DNA from: an uncultured Collinsella sp.
GTDB taxonomy: Bacteria > Actinomycetota > Coriobacteriia > Coriobacteriales > Coriobacteriaceae
Assembly: GCA_934646865.1 (NCBI GenBank)
Contig: CAKUEU010000039.1
Span: 1 to 15,784, forward strand
Reading direction: 5' to 3'
DNA: 15,784 nucleotides
The notes under the pieces are model-generated. The model was not told where the DNA came from and searched no databases. It saw only the letters and a list, made by a program, of their open reading frames with translations. Position 1 is the stretch's first letter. Every line of letters starts with the position of its first letter. Made by a program: the position numbers and the translations under genes. Shown piece after piece: positions 5,841-13,451 of this stretch.

Positions 5841-8800
5841 TATGCATTCACGACCTTTCCGGTTTCGCGATCGAGTTTTTGCGAGACGACGCGACTGACG
5901 CCGTCGGCTTGCATCGAGACGCCGTAGAGGACATCAGCGTCCTCCATAGTACGGCGTTGATGCGAGATTACCAAGAGCTGCGTATCGGAACGCAGCACAT
6001 CGAGGGCGCCGATGAGCTTTGACAGGTTGGCGTCGTCGAGCGCCGCCTCGACCTCGTCCAGCACATAGAACGGCACCGTGCGCGTGCGGTACACGGCAAA
6101 GAGCAGCGCGAGCGCCGTCAGGCTCTTCTCGCCGCCCGACATGAGCATCATCTTGGTGATGCGCTTGCCACGCGGCTGCGCCACGACCTCGATGCCCGTC
6201 TCGGCTGGATGCTCAGGATCAGTCATCTCAAGGTGAGCCTGACCGCCTGGGAAGAGCATGGCGAAGATCTCACGGAAGTTCGCGTCGACCTTCTCAAACG
6301 TCACCAGGAACGCCTTTCGCATCTTGCGGTCGATCGCCACGGTGATCTTGGTGAGCGCTTTGCGTGCGCTCTCCAGGTCGGCCAACTGCTCCTCGATATA
6401 GTCGGCACGGCGCTTGAGCTGCTCGTACTCCTCCATGGCAACCTGGTTAACAGGGCCCAGGTTGTTGATCTGACGCACGAGTTGGTTGAGCTCACGCTCG
6501 GCGGCGTCGCGATCGGTGGGCGCCGGTAGCATGAGTGCCTCCTCGAGCACCGTGGTGCCGTCGGCGGTGATGGCCTTGATCGCGGCCTCGACCTGCACCT
6601 CGAGCTTGCCGCGTGCGACCTTGAACTCGTTTTGCGTCGCGGTGGCGGTATCGACCTTCTCCTTGGCGCGGGCGACCTCGGCCTTGGCGTCCTCGATGGT
6701 CTTCTTGAGCGAAGCCGAGTCCGCCTCCTCCAGAGAGGCCTGGTCGCGCAGGCGCGCGGCCCAGTCCGAGGCGCGCTCCAACAGGGCAGAGTAGCGCTCG
6801 TGCATGGGATCGACGCGCAGGCGCAGTAGCTCGAGCGAGCGCGAGGCCTGACGCGTTCCGCGGATACGACGATCGATGCCCTCCAGGCGATGCTCTAGAT
6901 CGGGAACGCGGCCCTTCAGCGAACGAAGGCGCTCGCTCGTCTGGGCCAAGCGGACCTTGGCATCGGCGAGCTTGCCGGCGGCCTCGGAGTCGTCGCGACG
7001 CACGCGATCGAGCTCGTCATTGGCCTCGGCAATCTGCAGGCCAAGGTCACTGGCCTGAGCACGAGCCTCATCACGAGAGCGGGTAAGCTCGTCCACACGC
7101 GGACGTGCAGCGCGGACAGCCTCGGCGGCCTGCTCGCGGCGCTTGGAGATGCGCACGCGCTCGACCTCGGCGTTGTTGGCGCTCTGCTCCAGGCGGCCGA
7201 TCTCGGAGAGCAGCGAGCGGCGCTCGCCCTCAAGACGGGCAATCTCGCCGGCGGCATCGCCCTCGGCGGCACGCGCCTCCTCAACGGACGAGTTGGCCTC
7301 GACGACCTGATCCGACACATGCTCAAAGACGGCGGCCAAGTCGGGCTCCAGGCCCTCTAGTTCGCGAATACGGCGCTTGCGCTCCAGGGCACCCGAAGCC
7401 TCGCCGGCGTCGATCCCCACGCGCACCAGGCCGCCGCAGGTCACACGAGCGCCATCGGGGGTCACATAGGTCACGCCGTCCACGACCGGTGCGGACAGTG
7501 CGGCGGCCAAATCGTCAATCACGTAATAGCCGCCGAGCAGCGCCTCGACGACCGGGCCGTAGCCCGCACGCACGGACAGACGATCGACCAGACGGGAACC
7601 GGCAGCGCCTTCAGCGGCAGCAGAGCCACTCACGCCACGCGCCACCAACAATGCCTCGCCCGAAGCCTTCTTCTGGTCCAGAGCGGCGCGACCGGCGCGC
7701 TCCAGTGCGGCGGCATCATCGAACAGCAGCGCATCGATATCGCCGGCGAGCAGCTGCTCAACCAGGCCCTCGAGCTCACGCGGAGCCTCGAGCACATCAC
7801 CCAGACGGCCCGAGACGTCGTCGCCCAGCGCGCCCACCAGACGACTCACCAGCGGCGAGCTATCGGCCATACGGGCATCGAGCTTCTTTTGACTGGCAAG
7901 TTCCGAGCGCACCTCGGAGAGCTTGTTGCGCGCCTCGCTCTCGCGGGCACGAAGGTCCTTGAGCGCCGCGCGAGCGACCTCGGCGGCCTCACGGGCTTCG
8001 ACCTGGGACGTACGGGCAGCCTCAAGGGCGCCTTCAAGCTCCTCAGCGCGATCGCGGCGGCTCTCGAGCGAGGCCATGACCTCCTCGAGCTGCTCGTCGA
8101 TCTGCTCCAGGCGCGAGGCATACATGTTGTCCTCGACCTCGGCGTTGGAAAGCGAATCCTTCACCTTGGCGAGCTCGAGCGCGGCATTATCGGCCACACG
8201 CTGCACATCACGCTGCTCGCGCGTAAGCTGCGAGATCTGATTGTCGAGTGCCACACGGCGTTCATGCAGCTCGGCGGCGGCAGGACCGGCGGCGTCAACA
8301 TCCTCCTGGGCCTGCATATGGGCGCCGGTCACTTCCTCAAGCTGGGCGCGCGCATCCTCAAGCTCCTCGACCACGCGACGGCGCTGATGCTCAGAGCTCG
8401 AGATCTGGCCGCGCATATCGGATAGGCGCGACACCATGTTATGGCCCTTTTCCTCGAGCAGGCGCATGTCGGAGTTAATGCGGCCGACCACATCTTGCAT
8501 ATGGCGGCGCTGATCACCCAGGTCGCCCACGAACAGGCCCTTTTCCTCGAGCATGACCTGGAGCTTCTCGAGCTCGCGCTCCTTCTCGCCCAGGCGGTAC
8601 TGCGCGAGCTCGAGCTCGGCGGCACCTTCTTTGGAGCGGCCCTCCAGATCGTTCCACTGCGACTGCAACGAACGCAGCTCGTCGACGGCCAGCATCTGCG
8701 TAAGCTCGTTCGCGCGCGAGGACAGCTCTTTGTACTTGCGCGCGCGATCGACCTGACGCTCCAATGGTCGCAGCTGACGGGCAATTTCCTTATTGATGTC

Positions 8801-9376
8801 GCGGGCACGGGTCAAGTGCTCATCCATCGACTTGATCTTTTTGAGCGCACGCTCCTTGCGGCGCTTGTGCTTGGAGATGCCGGCGGCTTCCTCGATGAGG
8901 GCACGGCGCTCCTCAGGGCGGCTCTGCAAAATGGCGTCGAGCTTGCCCTGGCTGATGATGGAATGTGTATCCTTGCCCAGGCCCGAATCGTGCAGAATAT
9001 CCTGAATGTCCATCAGGCGGCACGGGCTCGAATTGATGAGGTACTCGCTCTCACCCGAGCGGTACATGCGGCGGGTGATGGCAACCTCGTCAAAGTCGAC
9101 GGGCAGCATATGGTCCGAGTTGTCGAGCACCAGCGTGACCTCGGCGACACCCACCGGCTTGCGCGCCGACGAGCCCGAGAAGATGACGTCCTCCATGGCC
9201 TGGCCGCGCAGCTGCTTGGCGCTTTGCTCGCCCAGGACCCACAGAATTGAGTCGGAGATGTTCGATTTTCCCGAGCCGTTGGGACCGACGATGACGGTCA
9301 GGCCCGGCTCAAACGTCATATGGGCGCGGTCGGCAAACGACTTGAACCCTTTGAGCGTGAGGGACTTGAGATACAC
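5840..9376 (-). CDS. smc: Chromosome segregation protein SMC
   Basis: SMC forms a dimer that, with ScpA and ScpB, organises and segregates the chromosome by ATP-driven DNA loop handling. The 1178-residue length is normal. The N-terminal head has MYLKSLTLKGFKSFADRA and Walker A GPNGSGKSN (31-39). Coiled coil runs from about 170 to 505. The hinge is around 508-655, with GALGDDVSGRLGDVL early and RAGYGPVVEALLGGYYVIDD later. A second coiled coil follows. The C-terminal head has the signature LMSGGEKSLTALALL (1078-1092) and Walker B FYVLDEVEAALDDAN (1103-1117). A short Ala/Gly-rich stretch inside the hinge (about 581-595) looks like a flexible loop. The start is GTG at 9376 with GAGG four bases upstream, ten bases after the rnc stop. 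The order rnc-smc-ftsY is widely conserved. Confidence 0.98.
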   Translation of the reverse strand: MYLKSLTLKGFKSFADRAHMTFEPGLTVIVGPNGSGKSNISDSILWVLGEQSAKQLRGQAMEDVIFSGSSARKPVGVAEVTLVLDNSDHMLPVDFDEVAITRRMYRSGESEYLINSSPCRLMDIQDILHDSGLGKDTHSIISQGKLDAILQSRPEERRALIEEAAGISKHKRRKERALKKIKSMDEHLTRARDINKEIARQLRPLERQVDRARKYKELSSRANELTQMLAVDELRSLQSQWNDLEGRSKEGAAELELAQYRLGEKERELEKLQVMLEEKGLFVGDLGDQRRHMQDVVGRINSDMRLLEEKGHNMVSRLSDMRGQISSSEHQRRRVVEELEDARAQLEEVTGAHMQAQEDVDAAGPAAAELHERRVALDNQISQLTREQRDVQRVADNAALELAKVKDSLSNAEVEDNMYASRLEQIDEQLEEVMASLESRRDRAEELEGALEAARTSQVEAREAAEVARAALKDLRARESEARNKLSEVRSELASQKKLDARMADSSPLVSRLVGALGDDVSGRLGDVLEAPRELEGLVEQLLAGDIDALLFDDAAALERAGRAALDQKKASGEALLVARGVSGSAAAEGAAGSRLVDRLSVRAGYGPVVEALLGGYYVIDDLAAALSAPVVDGVTYVTPDGARVTCGGLVRVGIDAGEASGALERKRRIRELEGLEPDLAAVFEHVSDQVVEANSSVEEARAAEGDAAGEIARLEGERRSLLSEIGRLEQSANNAEVERVRISKRREQAAEAVRAARPRVDELTRSRDEARAQASDLGLQIAEANDELDRVRRDDSEAAGKLADAKVRLAQTSERLRSLKGRVPDLEHRLEGIDRRIRGTRQASRSLELLRLRVDPMHERYSALLERASDWAARLRDQASLEEADSASLKKTIEDAKAEVARAKEKVDTATATQNEFKVARGKLEVQVEAAIKAITADGTTVLEEALMLPAPTDRDAAERELNQLVRQINNLGPVNQVAMEEYEQLKRRADYIEEQLADLESARKALTKITVAIDRKMRKAFLVTFEKVDANFREIFAMLFPGGQAHLEMTDPEHPAETGIEVVAQPRGKRITKMMLMSGGEKSLTALALLFAVYRTRTVPFYVLDEVEAALDDANLSKLIGALDVLRSDTQLLVISHQRRTMEDADVLYGVSMQADGVSRVVSQKLDRETGKVVNA

Positions 9377-9386
9377 GGTTCCTCGC

Positions 9387-10112
9387 TTAAACGAGCTTCT
9401 TGTTCAGAATCACGCCGTTGGTGGTGTAACCCATGCGGTCGAGCGCCTCGAGCGCAGCAGCTCCCTCGGCTTCCTTCTTAGAGGAGCCGGTGCCGCGGCC
9501 TTGGCGGATGCCGTCGATAAGCACAACAGCGGTAAAGGTAGGCGCATGCGCGGGGCCCTCGGAGCCCACCAACTTATACGCGGGAGGTTCATGGCCGTCG
9601 GCCTGAACGCACTCCTGCAAAAACGACTTGGGGTTCGCGGGATGCTCGGCGCGCTCGGAAGCCAGGTGCGGCTTAAGCGTGCGGTGGATGAACTCCGCCG
9701 CCGCATCCCAGCCGGCATCAAGATAGAGCGCACCCACGAGCGACTCGTAGACGTTCTCGAGCGCCGAATGTAGGCCGCGCGCGCCGGTGCCGGTCTCGGA
9801 GGCACCAAAGATGATGATGTCGTCGATGCCCAGCTCGTGCGACACCTCGGACAGCGTGGCGCCCGAGACAAGGGACACCTTCAGGCGCGTAAGCTTGCCC
9901 TCGTCAAACTCGGGGTAGGACTCAAAAAGCGAGCGAGCCACCACGGCACCCAAAATGGAATCGCCCAAAAACTCGAGACGCTCATAGCTGGCAGACACCG
10001 GCTGACCCTCGACAGCCGAGGGATGAGTGAGCGCCGCGCGCAACAGCACCTTGTTATTGAACTCGTGGCCCAGGATTTCCTGGGCACGCGAAAGTCGTTC
10101 AGATAAAGCCAA
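9387..10112 (-). CDS. rnc: Ribonuclease III
   Basis: RNase III cuts double-stranded RNA, including rRNA precursors and structured mRNAs, as a Mg2+-dependent dimer. The 241-residue protein has the endonuclease signature ERLEFLGDSILG (44-55) with E47 and D51 matching E. coli E41 and D45, and E123 matching E117. A double-stranded-RNA-binding domain follows at about 160-228, ending in SSKKEAEGAAALEAL. Odd point: the residue matching metal ligand D114 is Asn120 (codon AAC in ENVYESLVGAL). The start is a TTG at 10112, chosen because GGGAGG lies eight bases upstream; the acpP stop is only three bases before it. The gene sits in the acpP-rnc-smc order also found in B. subtilis. Confidence 0.97.
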   Translation of the reverse strand: MALSERLSRAQEILGHEFNNKVLLRAALTHPSAVEGQPVSASYERLEFLGDSILGAVVARSLFESYPEFDEGKLTRLKVSLVSGATLSEVSHELGIDDIIIFGASETGTGARGLHSALENVYESLVGALYLDAGWDAAAEFIHRTLKPHLASERAEHPANPKSFLQECVQADGHEPPAYKLVGSEGPAHAPTFTAVVLIDGIRQGRGTGSSKKEAEGAAALEALDRMGYTTNGVILNKKLV

Positions 10113-10115
10113 GAC

Positions 10116-10358
10116 TTAGGCCTCCCTGGCAGCTTCGATGGCGTCGACGGCGTCGGCGACAGAGTTGAGCGAGAGCAGGGTCTCGTCATCGATCTCGAGG
10201 TTAAACTCGTCCTCGATAGCCGTCACCAGCTGCAGGCGCTCGAGCGAATTGGCATCGAGGTCGTCAAACGTGGTCTCATCGCTAATCTCGGCAACATCGA
10301 CGCCCAGAACGTCAGCAGCGACCTCGGCGATCTTGTCGAAGATTTCGGAGCGGTCCAT
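10116..10358 (-). CDS. acpP: Acyl carrier protein
   Basis: ACP carries growing fatty acyl chains on a phosphopantetheine arm attached to a serine by AcpS. The protein is 80 residues, strongly acidic, and predicted helical, as expected. The attachment site is S38 in LDANSLERLQLV (34-45), followed by the partner-binding helix (TAIEDEFNLEIDDE). Odd point: the Asp normally preceding the modified Ser (DSL) is Asn (codon AAT). The ATG at 10358 is preceded by GAGG at seven bases; the frame stays open upstream, but there is no initiation signal there. It lies between plsX and rnc, linking phospholipid and fatty acid synthesis to the downstream cluster. Phosphopantetheine comes from CoA, whose synthesis gene coaD lies about 3 kb upstream in the same run. 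Confidence 0.95.
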   Translation of the reverse strand: MDRSEIFDKIAEVAADVLGVDVAEISDETTFDDLDANSLERLQLVTAIEDEFNLEIDDETLLSLNSVADAVDAIEAAREA

Positions 10359-10393
10359 AGCGCTTCCTCTCATAGTGCATGAATACCAAAAGA

Positions 10394-10417
10394 TTGGCAC
10401 CGCGTGGGCGGCACCAA
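10394..10417 (-). terminator. Terminator-like hairpin in the plsX-acpP gap
   Basis: On the minus strand TTGGTGCCGC and GCGGTGCCAA form a 10-bp stem with a CCAC loop, followed by TCTTTT. Two of the pairs are G-U, so pairing is complete only in the minus-strand RNA. It may reduce read-through from plsX or act as a 5' leader element of acpP: a TAGAAT -10-like hexamer at 10435-10430 would start transcription just before it, though no good -35 is seen. The 124-base gap holds nothing else. Confidence 0.45.
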
Positions 10418-10482
10418 GACACGGTTTTGATTCTACCCCACGACGCAGGCCGCGAAGCGCATAACAGCGCTCTAACTCGCTC

Positions 10483-11502
10483 TTACAAAACGATACCGTC
10501 CATGGAGTTGGCGACGTTCTCGACCAGCCCGGCGCGCACGGCTTCGGCTGCGGCGAGTGTGCCGTTCTTGACGGCCTCGACCGAGGTGGCGCCATGGCCG
10601 ATCAGGACCACGCCGCGCAAACCCAGCAGAATCGCGCCACCCTTAGCATCGCCCGAGAGCTTTGCTTTGATCTCGCGCATCTGCTGCTTCATGAGCAGCG
10701 CGGCGATCTTGGTGCCGAACGAGGAAGTAAAGGCGCCCTTGAGCTCCTGCAGCAAGAACTTTGCAGCGCCCTCGGTGGCCTTAAGGGCAATGTTTCCCGA
10801 CATGCCGTCGGCAACGACGACATCGAAGTTACCTGAGGTAATATCAGTACCTTCGCAGTTACCCACAAAACCAGGGACGGCAGCCTTCATAGCCGGGAAG
10901 CAGGCCTTGGTAAAGTTGGAGCCCTTCTCATCCTCGGTACCGTTACCAAGCAGGCCCACACGGGGATGCTCGATACCCAAGACGACGCGGGCATAGGCGC
11001 TGCCCATCTGGGCAAAGCGCACCATATCGTCGACCTCGACATCGGGGTTGGCACCCATATCGCACAGCACCGTCAGACCGCCGGCGCGATTGGGTAGCGC
11101 ATTGGTCAGACAGGGACGTACCGGCTGCTTCTTGCCTTCGGCCTGATACCTAAACGGCGTCACATAGGCGGTGGCGGCAGCAGTCATGGCACCGGTCGAG
11201 CCGGCGGAGAAGAACGCGTCCGCATTTCCCTTCTTGATGGCGCGGCACGACAGCACGATCGACGATTTACGCTTGGTCATCACGGCGCGAATGGGATCGT
11301 CATCCATGGCGATAACGTCGGGTGCCTCAAGGGCCTCAACACGTGCATGGGAAGCAGCAAAGGGATTGACGATTTCAGCGGGGCCAGCTGCCAAGACCTC
11401 GATATCGGGATCGGCGGCAAGCGCAGCCTCGATACCATCGAGAACAACCTGAGGTTTCTCGTCTCCGCCCACAACGTCTACACAAACGCGAACGTTACTC
11501 AT
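10483..11502 (-). CDS. plsX: Phosphate acyltransferase PlsX
   Basis: PlsX converts acyl-ACP to acyl-phosphate, the acyl donor for PlsY in the first step of glycerophospholipid synthesis, at the inner face of the membrane. The 339-residue protein opens with the family's nucleotide/phosphate loop region (VRVCVDVVGGD; the usual form is D-A/V-M-GGD). It has SAGSTGAMTAAA near 97-108, LLGNGTEDEKG, DVVVADGMSGNIALKA, and a C-terminal HGATSVEAVKNG, all PlsX hallmarks. I place the start at ATG 11502 rather than the in-frame ATG at 11508: AAGGAG is seven bases before the former and only one before the latter. A strong terminator-like hairpin lies immediately upstream. Confidence 0.96.
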   Translation of the reverse strand: MSNVRVCVDVVGGDEKPQVVLDGIEAALAADPDIEVLAAGPAEIVNPFAASHARVEALEAPDVIAMDDDPIRAVMTKRKSSIVLSCRAIKKGNADAFFSAGSTGAMTAAATAYVTPFRYQAEGKKQPVRPCLTNALPNRAGGLTVLCDMGANPDVEVDDMVRFAQMGSAYARVVLGIEHPRVGLLGNGTEDEKGSNFTKACFPAMKAAVPGFVGNCEGTDITSGNFDVVVADGMSGNIALKATEGAAKFLLQELKGAFTSSFGTKIAALLMKQQMREIKAKLSGDAKGGAILLGLRGVVLIGHGATSVEAVKNGTLAAAEAVRAGLVENVANSMDGIVL

Positions 11503-11522
11503 ATACATGCTCCTTATACAAA

Positions 11523-11549
11523 AATGGCCGACTCATTGAGCCGGCCATT
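11523..11549 (-). terminator. Intrinsic terminator just upstream of plsX
   Basis: On the minus strand AATGGCCG pairs with CGGCCATT (eight base pairs, with an inner CTC/GAG closing the loop), followed at once by TTTTT and then TATAAGGAG, the plsX ribosome site. The U-tract is within about ten bases of the plsX Shine-Dalgarno. It would end transcripts from the upstream rpmF unit or act as an attenuator for plsX. A smaller hairpin, GTTCC/GGAAC, lies just before it at about 11554-11567. Confidence 0.75.
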
Positions 11550-11580
11550 GTGGTTCCGTTTGGAACGGCATCACATCCAG

Positions 11581-11602
11581 AGTATACCGTTACTCGGTAA
11601 CG
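11581..11602 (-). promoter_or_regulatory. Candidate plsX promoter element with inverted repeat at the rpmF stop
   Basis: On the minus strand CGTTAC-CGA-GTAACG, a perfect 6-3-6 inverted repeat (11602-11588), spans the rpmF stop codon. It is followed directly by TATACT (11586-11581), a good -10-like hexamer without a recognisable -35. If used, transcription would begin near 11575, upstream of the terminator at 11523-11549. Confidence 0.3.
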
Positions 11603-11769
11603 ATAACCTCGCGGTCCTTGTAGAAACCGCAGCTGGGGCACACGTGGTGCGGAAGCTTGACAGCGCCGCAACGGGGGCACGTGGACTGAGCCGCAGCCGA
11701 GATCTTCATGTTGGCGGAACGACGGGTGTGAGTGCGGATACGACCCTGCTTTTGTTTAGGTACGGGCAT
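11590..11769 (-). CDS. rpmF: 50S ribosomal protein L32
   Basis: L32 is a small structural protein of the large ribosomal subunit. The 59-residue product begins MPVPKQKQGRIRTHTRRSAN, the usual basic L32 start. It has a zinc-ribbon with Cys pairs at 31/34 (CPRC) and 44/47 (CPSC), so this is the zinc-binding form. The ATG at 11769 is preceded by AAGGAAGG at five bases. It follows the DUF177 gene by 64 bases and precedes plsX; the order yceD-rpmF-plsX is conserved in many bacteria. Confidence 0.97.
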   Translation of the reverse strand: MPVPKQKQGRIRTHTRRSANMKISAAAQSTCPRCGAVKLPHHVCPSCGFYKDREVIVTE

Positions 11770-11833
11770 AGTGACCTTCCTTATGAACTATCCAGTGTGG
11801 CGATTACGCGCAAGTAGCGATACTACCACAGTT

Positions 11834-12388
11834 TTACTCATCGAGCTTGAGATTCTTCAATGCTGCAAATGGATTTTCCGTGGCAGCGGCCCATTCTGCC
11901 TCTGCCTGGGCGGCGCAATCGCATTGCTCGACGTTGAGATTACAACCGCAAGTGGGGCACAGACCGCGACAATCGGGCTTGCAGAGCACCACAAACGGCG
12001 TGTCCATGACGACCGCGTCGTTGATGGGCTCGCCCAAATCGACGATGCGATCCTCACCCAGCAGCTCGTAGCCGTCCTCGTAGGCCTCGGGATCCTCGGG
12101 CTCGTTAAAGAGGTAGAACTCCTCGATCTCGCCGGCAATGTCAAACGAAGCGGGCTCCAGGCAGCGGTCGCACTCGCCGGTAGCGTGTGCGCGGACCATG
12201 CCCGTGAGCAGAACACCGGTACCGGCATTGGTAAAGACCACGTCATAGTCAATACCATCCTGTAGCTGGTACTCCTTCTCGCCCACCGTGTAGGTGGTCA
12301 CATCGACCTTACCGGTCAGCGGATACGAGTCTCCGGGAAACTCGAGCTGCTCGGAAAGGTCGACGGTAACGCTCGGGAACTCAGCCAT
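11834..12388 (-). CDS. yceD: DUF177/YceD-family protein (large-subunit rRNA metabolism)
   Basis: YceD/DUF177 proteins are linked to 23S rRNA accumulation in E. coli and plants; the biochemical activity is not known. The 184-residue protein has a first Cys pair (C73-DR-C76) and a dense cysteine cluster, CKPDCRGLCPTCGCNLN (136-152) followed by CDC (156-158), typical of the Gram-positive form and likely to bind zinc. It ends NPFAALKNLKLDE, close to the family's usual C-terminal motif. The ATG at 12388 shares one base with the stop of the upstream gene (TAATG) and has no clear ribosome site of its own, so translation is probably coupled. Its place directly before rpmF supports the call. Confidence 0.92.
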   Translation of the reverse strand: MAEFPSVTVDLSEQLEFPGDSYPLTGKVDVTTYTVGEKEYQLQDGIDYDVVFTNAGTGVLLTGMVRAHATGECDRCLEPASFDIAGEIEEFYLFNEPEDPEAYEDGYELLGEDRIVDLGEPINDAVVMDTPFVVLCKPDCRGLCPTCGCNLNVEQCDCAAQAEAEWAAATENPFAALKNLKLDE

Positions 12389-12885
12389 TACCACTGACCG
12401 TTCTGCTGGGCGGCACCCTCGTTGAGCTGCTGACGGCAACGGGTGACGGTGCCGGTCAGGCTCTTGAGATTCTCCTCCAGGTGCGTAAAGACCTGCTCGG
12501 CATAGTCCTCGGCGGCATAACGCGTCTCGCGCTCGTACTGCTGGGCACGGTCGCGGATATCATCGGCCTGCTGCTGCGCTAGGCGGACGATCTCCTGCTC
12601 ACCGGCGATGGTGAGGGCCTGCTGCTGAGCGTCGGCGATGATGGAATCGGCCTGAGCGGCGGCGGAAGCCATAAGCTCCTCGCGCTCCTTGAGGATACGG
12701 CGGGACTTCTGCCACTCCTCGGGATAGCTCATGCGGATCTCGTCGAGGATGTTGAAGAACACGTCGGCGTCGATGACCTTGAACTGAGCGTTCTTGCCGA
12801 AAGGCGGCTTGGCTTCCTCGATCAGCCCTTCGAGCTCATCGACCAAGCTGACGATCCTATCGCCAGGAAAATTCTCGCCCGGCAT
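12388..12885 (-). CDS. SepIVA/DivIVA-like coiled-coil protein
   Basis: The 165-residue protein starts with a short globular part (residues 10-60: RIVSLVDELEGLIEEAKPPF, then DADVFFNILDEIRMSYPEEW). A long, charged, Ala/Gln-rich coiled coil follows (about 60-150, repeats of the type AQADSIIADAQQQA and RLAQQQADDIRDRAQQYE). The pattern resembles mycobacterial SepIVA (Rv2927c), a DivIVA-type protein needed for septation, which also sits beside the DUF177 gene. I infer a scaffold role in division or envelope growth; no enzymatic motif is seen. Proteins of this type are often loosely annotated as ATPases, but there is no Walker A. The ATG at 12885 is chosen for its AAAGGAG at five bases; in-frame ATGs at about 12900-12909 lack this. 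The 68-base gap upstream has only weak promoter-like hexamers (for example TTTTTA-18-TAAACT). Confidence 0.8.
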   Translation of the reverse strand: MPGENFPGDRIVSLVDELEGLIEEAKPPFGKNAQFKVIDADVFFNILDEIRMSYPEEWQKSRRILKEREELMASAAAQADSIIADAQQQALTIAGEQEIVRLAQQQADDIRDRAQQYERETRYAAEDYAEQVFTHLEENLKSLTGTVTRCRQQLNEGAAQQNGQW

Positions 12886-12953
12886 CCGGTCTCCTTTCAT
12901 AGGTAACATATCATCGTGCTAGTTTACCACATGCCACCAGGCAATAAAAAACG

Positions 12954-13451
12954 TCACGAAAAGCGATGTTTCAGCGCTTCGACCACGTTGGGCGGCACAA
13001 ACGTCGACACGTCGCTGCCAAGCGAGGCAATCTGTCGGACCACCGAGCTCGAGATATATCCGTACTGCGGCGCACTCATGACAAAGATGGACTCCAGCTC
13101 GTTGTCCAAACGGTAGTTGAGGTCGGCCTGCTGAAGCTCGTACTCGAAGTCGGTCATGGCACGCAGGCCCTTGACCACGGCACCGGCGCCCTGCTCGCGA
13201 GCGAAGTCGACCAAAAGGCCGGTAAAGGGCAGGACCTCGACGCCTTCGATATCGCCCAGCGCCTCGCGGGCCAACGCCACGCGCTCGTCGAGCATAAAGG
13301 TGGTGCCCACGCCGTTTTTGCCCTGCGACTCGGCGACGGCCACGATCACGCTGGGAAAGATACGGCGTGCACGGCGAATGACGTCGATGTGGCCAAAGGT
13401 GATGGGGTCAAAGGTGCCCGGGACGATTACGCGGTTGATGGTGTCACTCAT
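12954..13451 (-). CDS. coaD: Phosphopantetheine adenylyltransferase
   Basis: CoaD adenylates 4'-phosphopantetheine with ATP to dephospho-CoA, the penultimate step of CoA synthesis. The 165-residue protein has the nucleotidyltransferase motif GTFDPITFGHIDVI (12-25, the TxGH signature), KGLRAMTDFEYELQQADLN for pantetheine binding, and YISSSVVRQIASLG near the C-terminus (ISSTxVR-type). The ATG at 13451 has GGAGG at six bases, and MSDTINRVIVPGTFDP matches the family start. It overlaps the end of rsmD by eight bases; rsmD-coaD is a common pair. CoA feeds the ACP downstream. Confidence 0.97.
   Translation of the reverse strand: MSDTINRVIVPGTFDPITFGHIDVIRRARRIFPSVIVAVAESQGKNGVGTTFMLDERVALAREALGDIEGVEVLPFTGLLVDFAREQGAGAVVKGLRAMTDFEYELQQADLNYRLDNELESIFVMSAPQYGYISSSVVRQIASLGSDVSTFVPPNVVEALKHRFS

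Noticed and set aside
4605..5927. A 440-codon plus-strand frame across ffh and ftsY
   Set aside because: It is antisense to two well-supported GTPase genes and bridges their junction, which no conserved gene would do here.
12886..12953. Possible terminator after coaD (TGCC/GGCA stem next to a run of A/T)
   Set aside because: The stem is four base pairs, and on the coaD strand the T-run comes before the stem, not after it.
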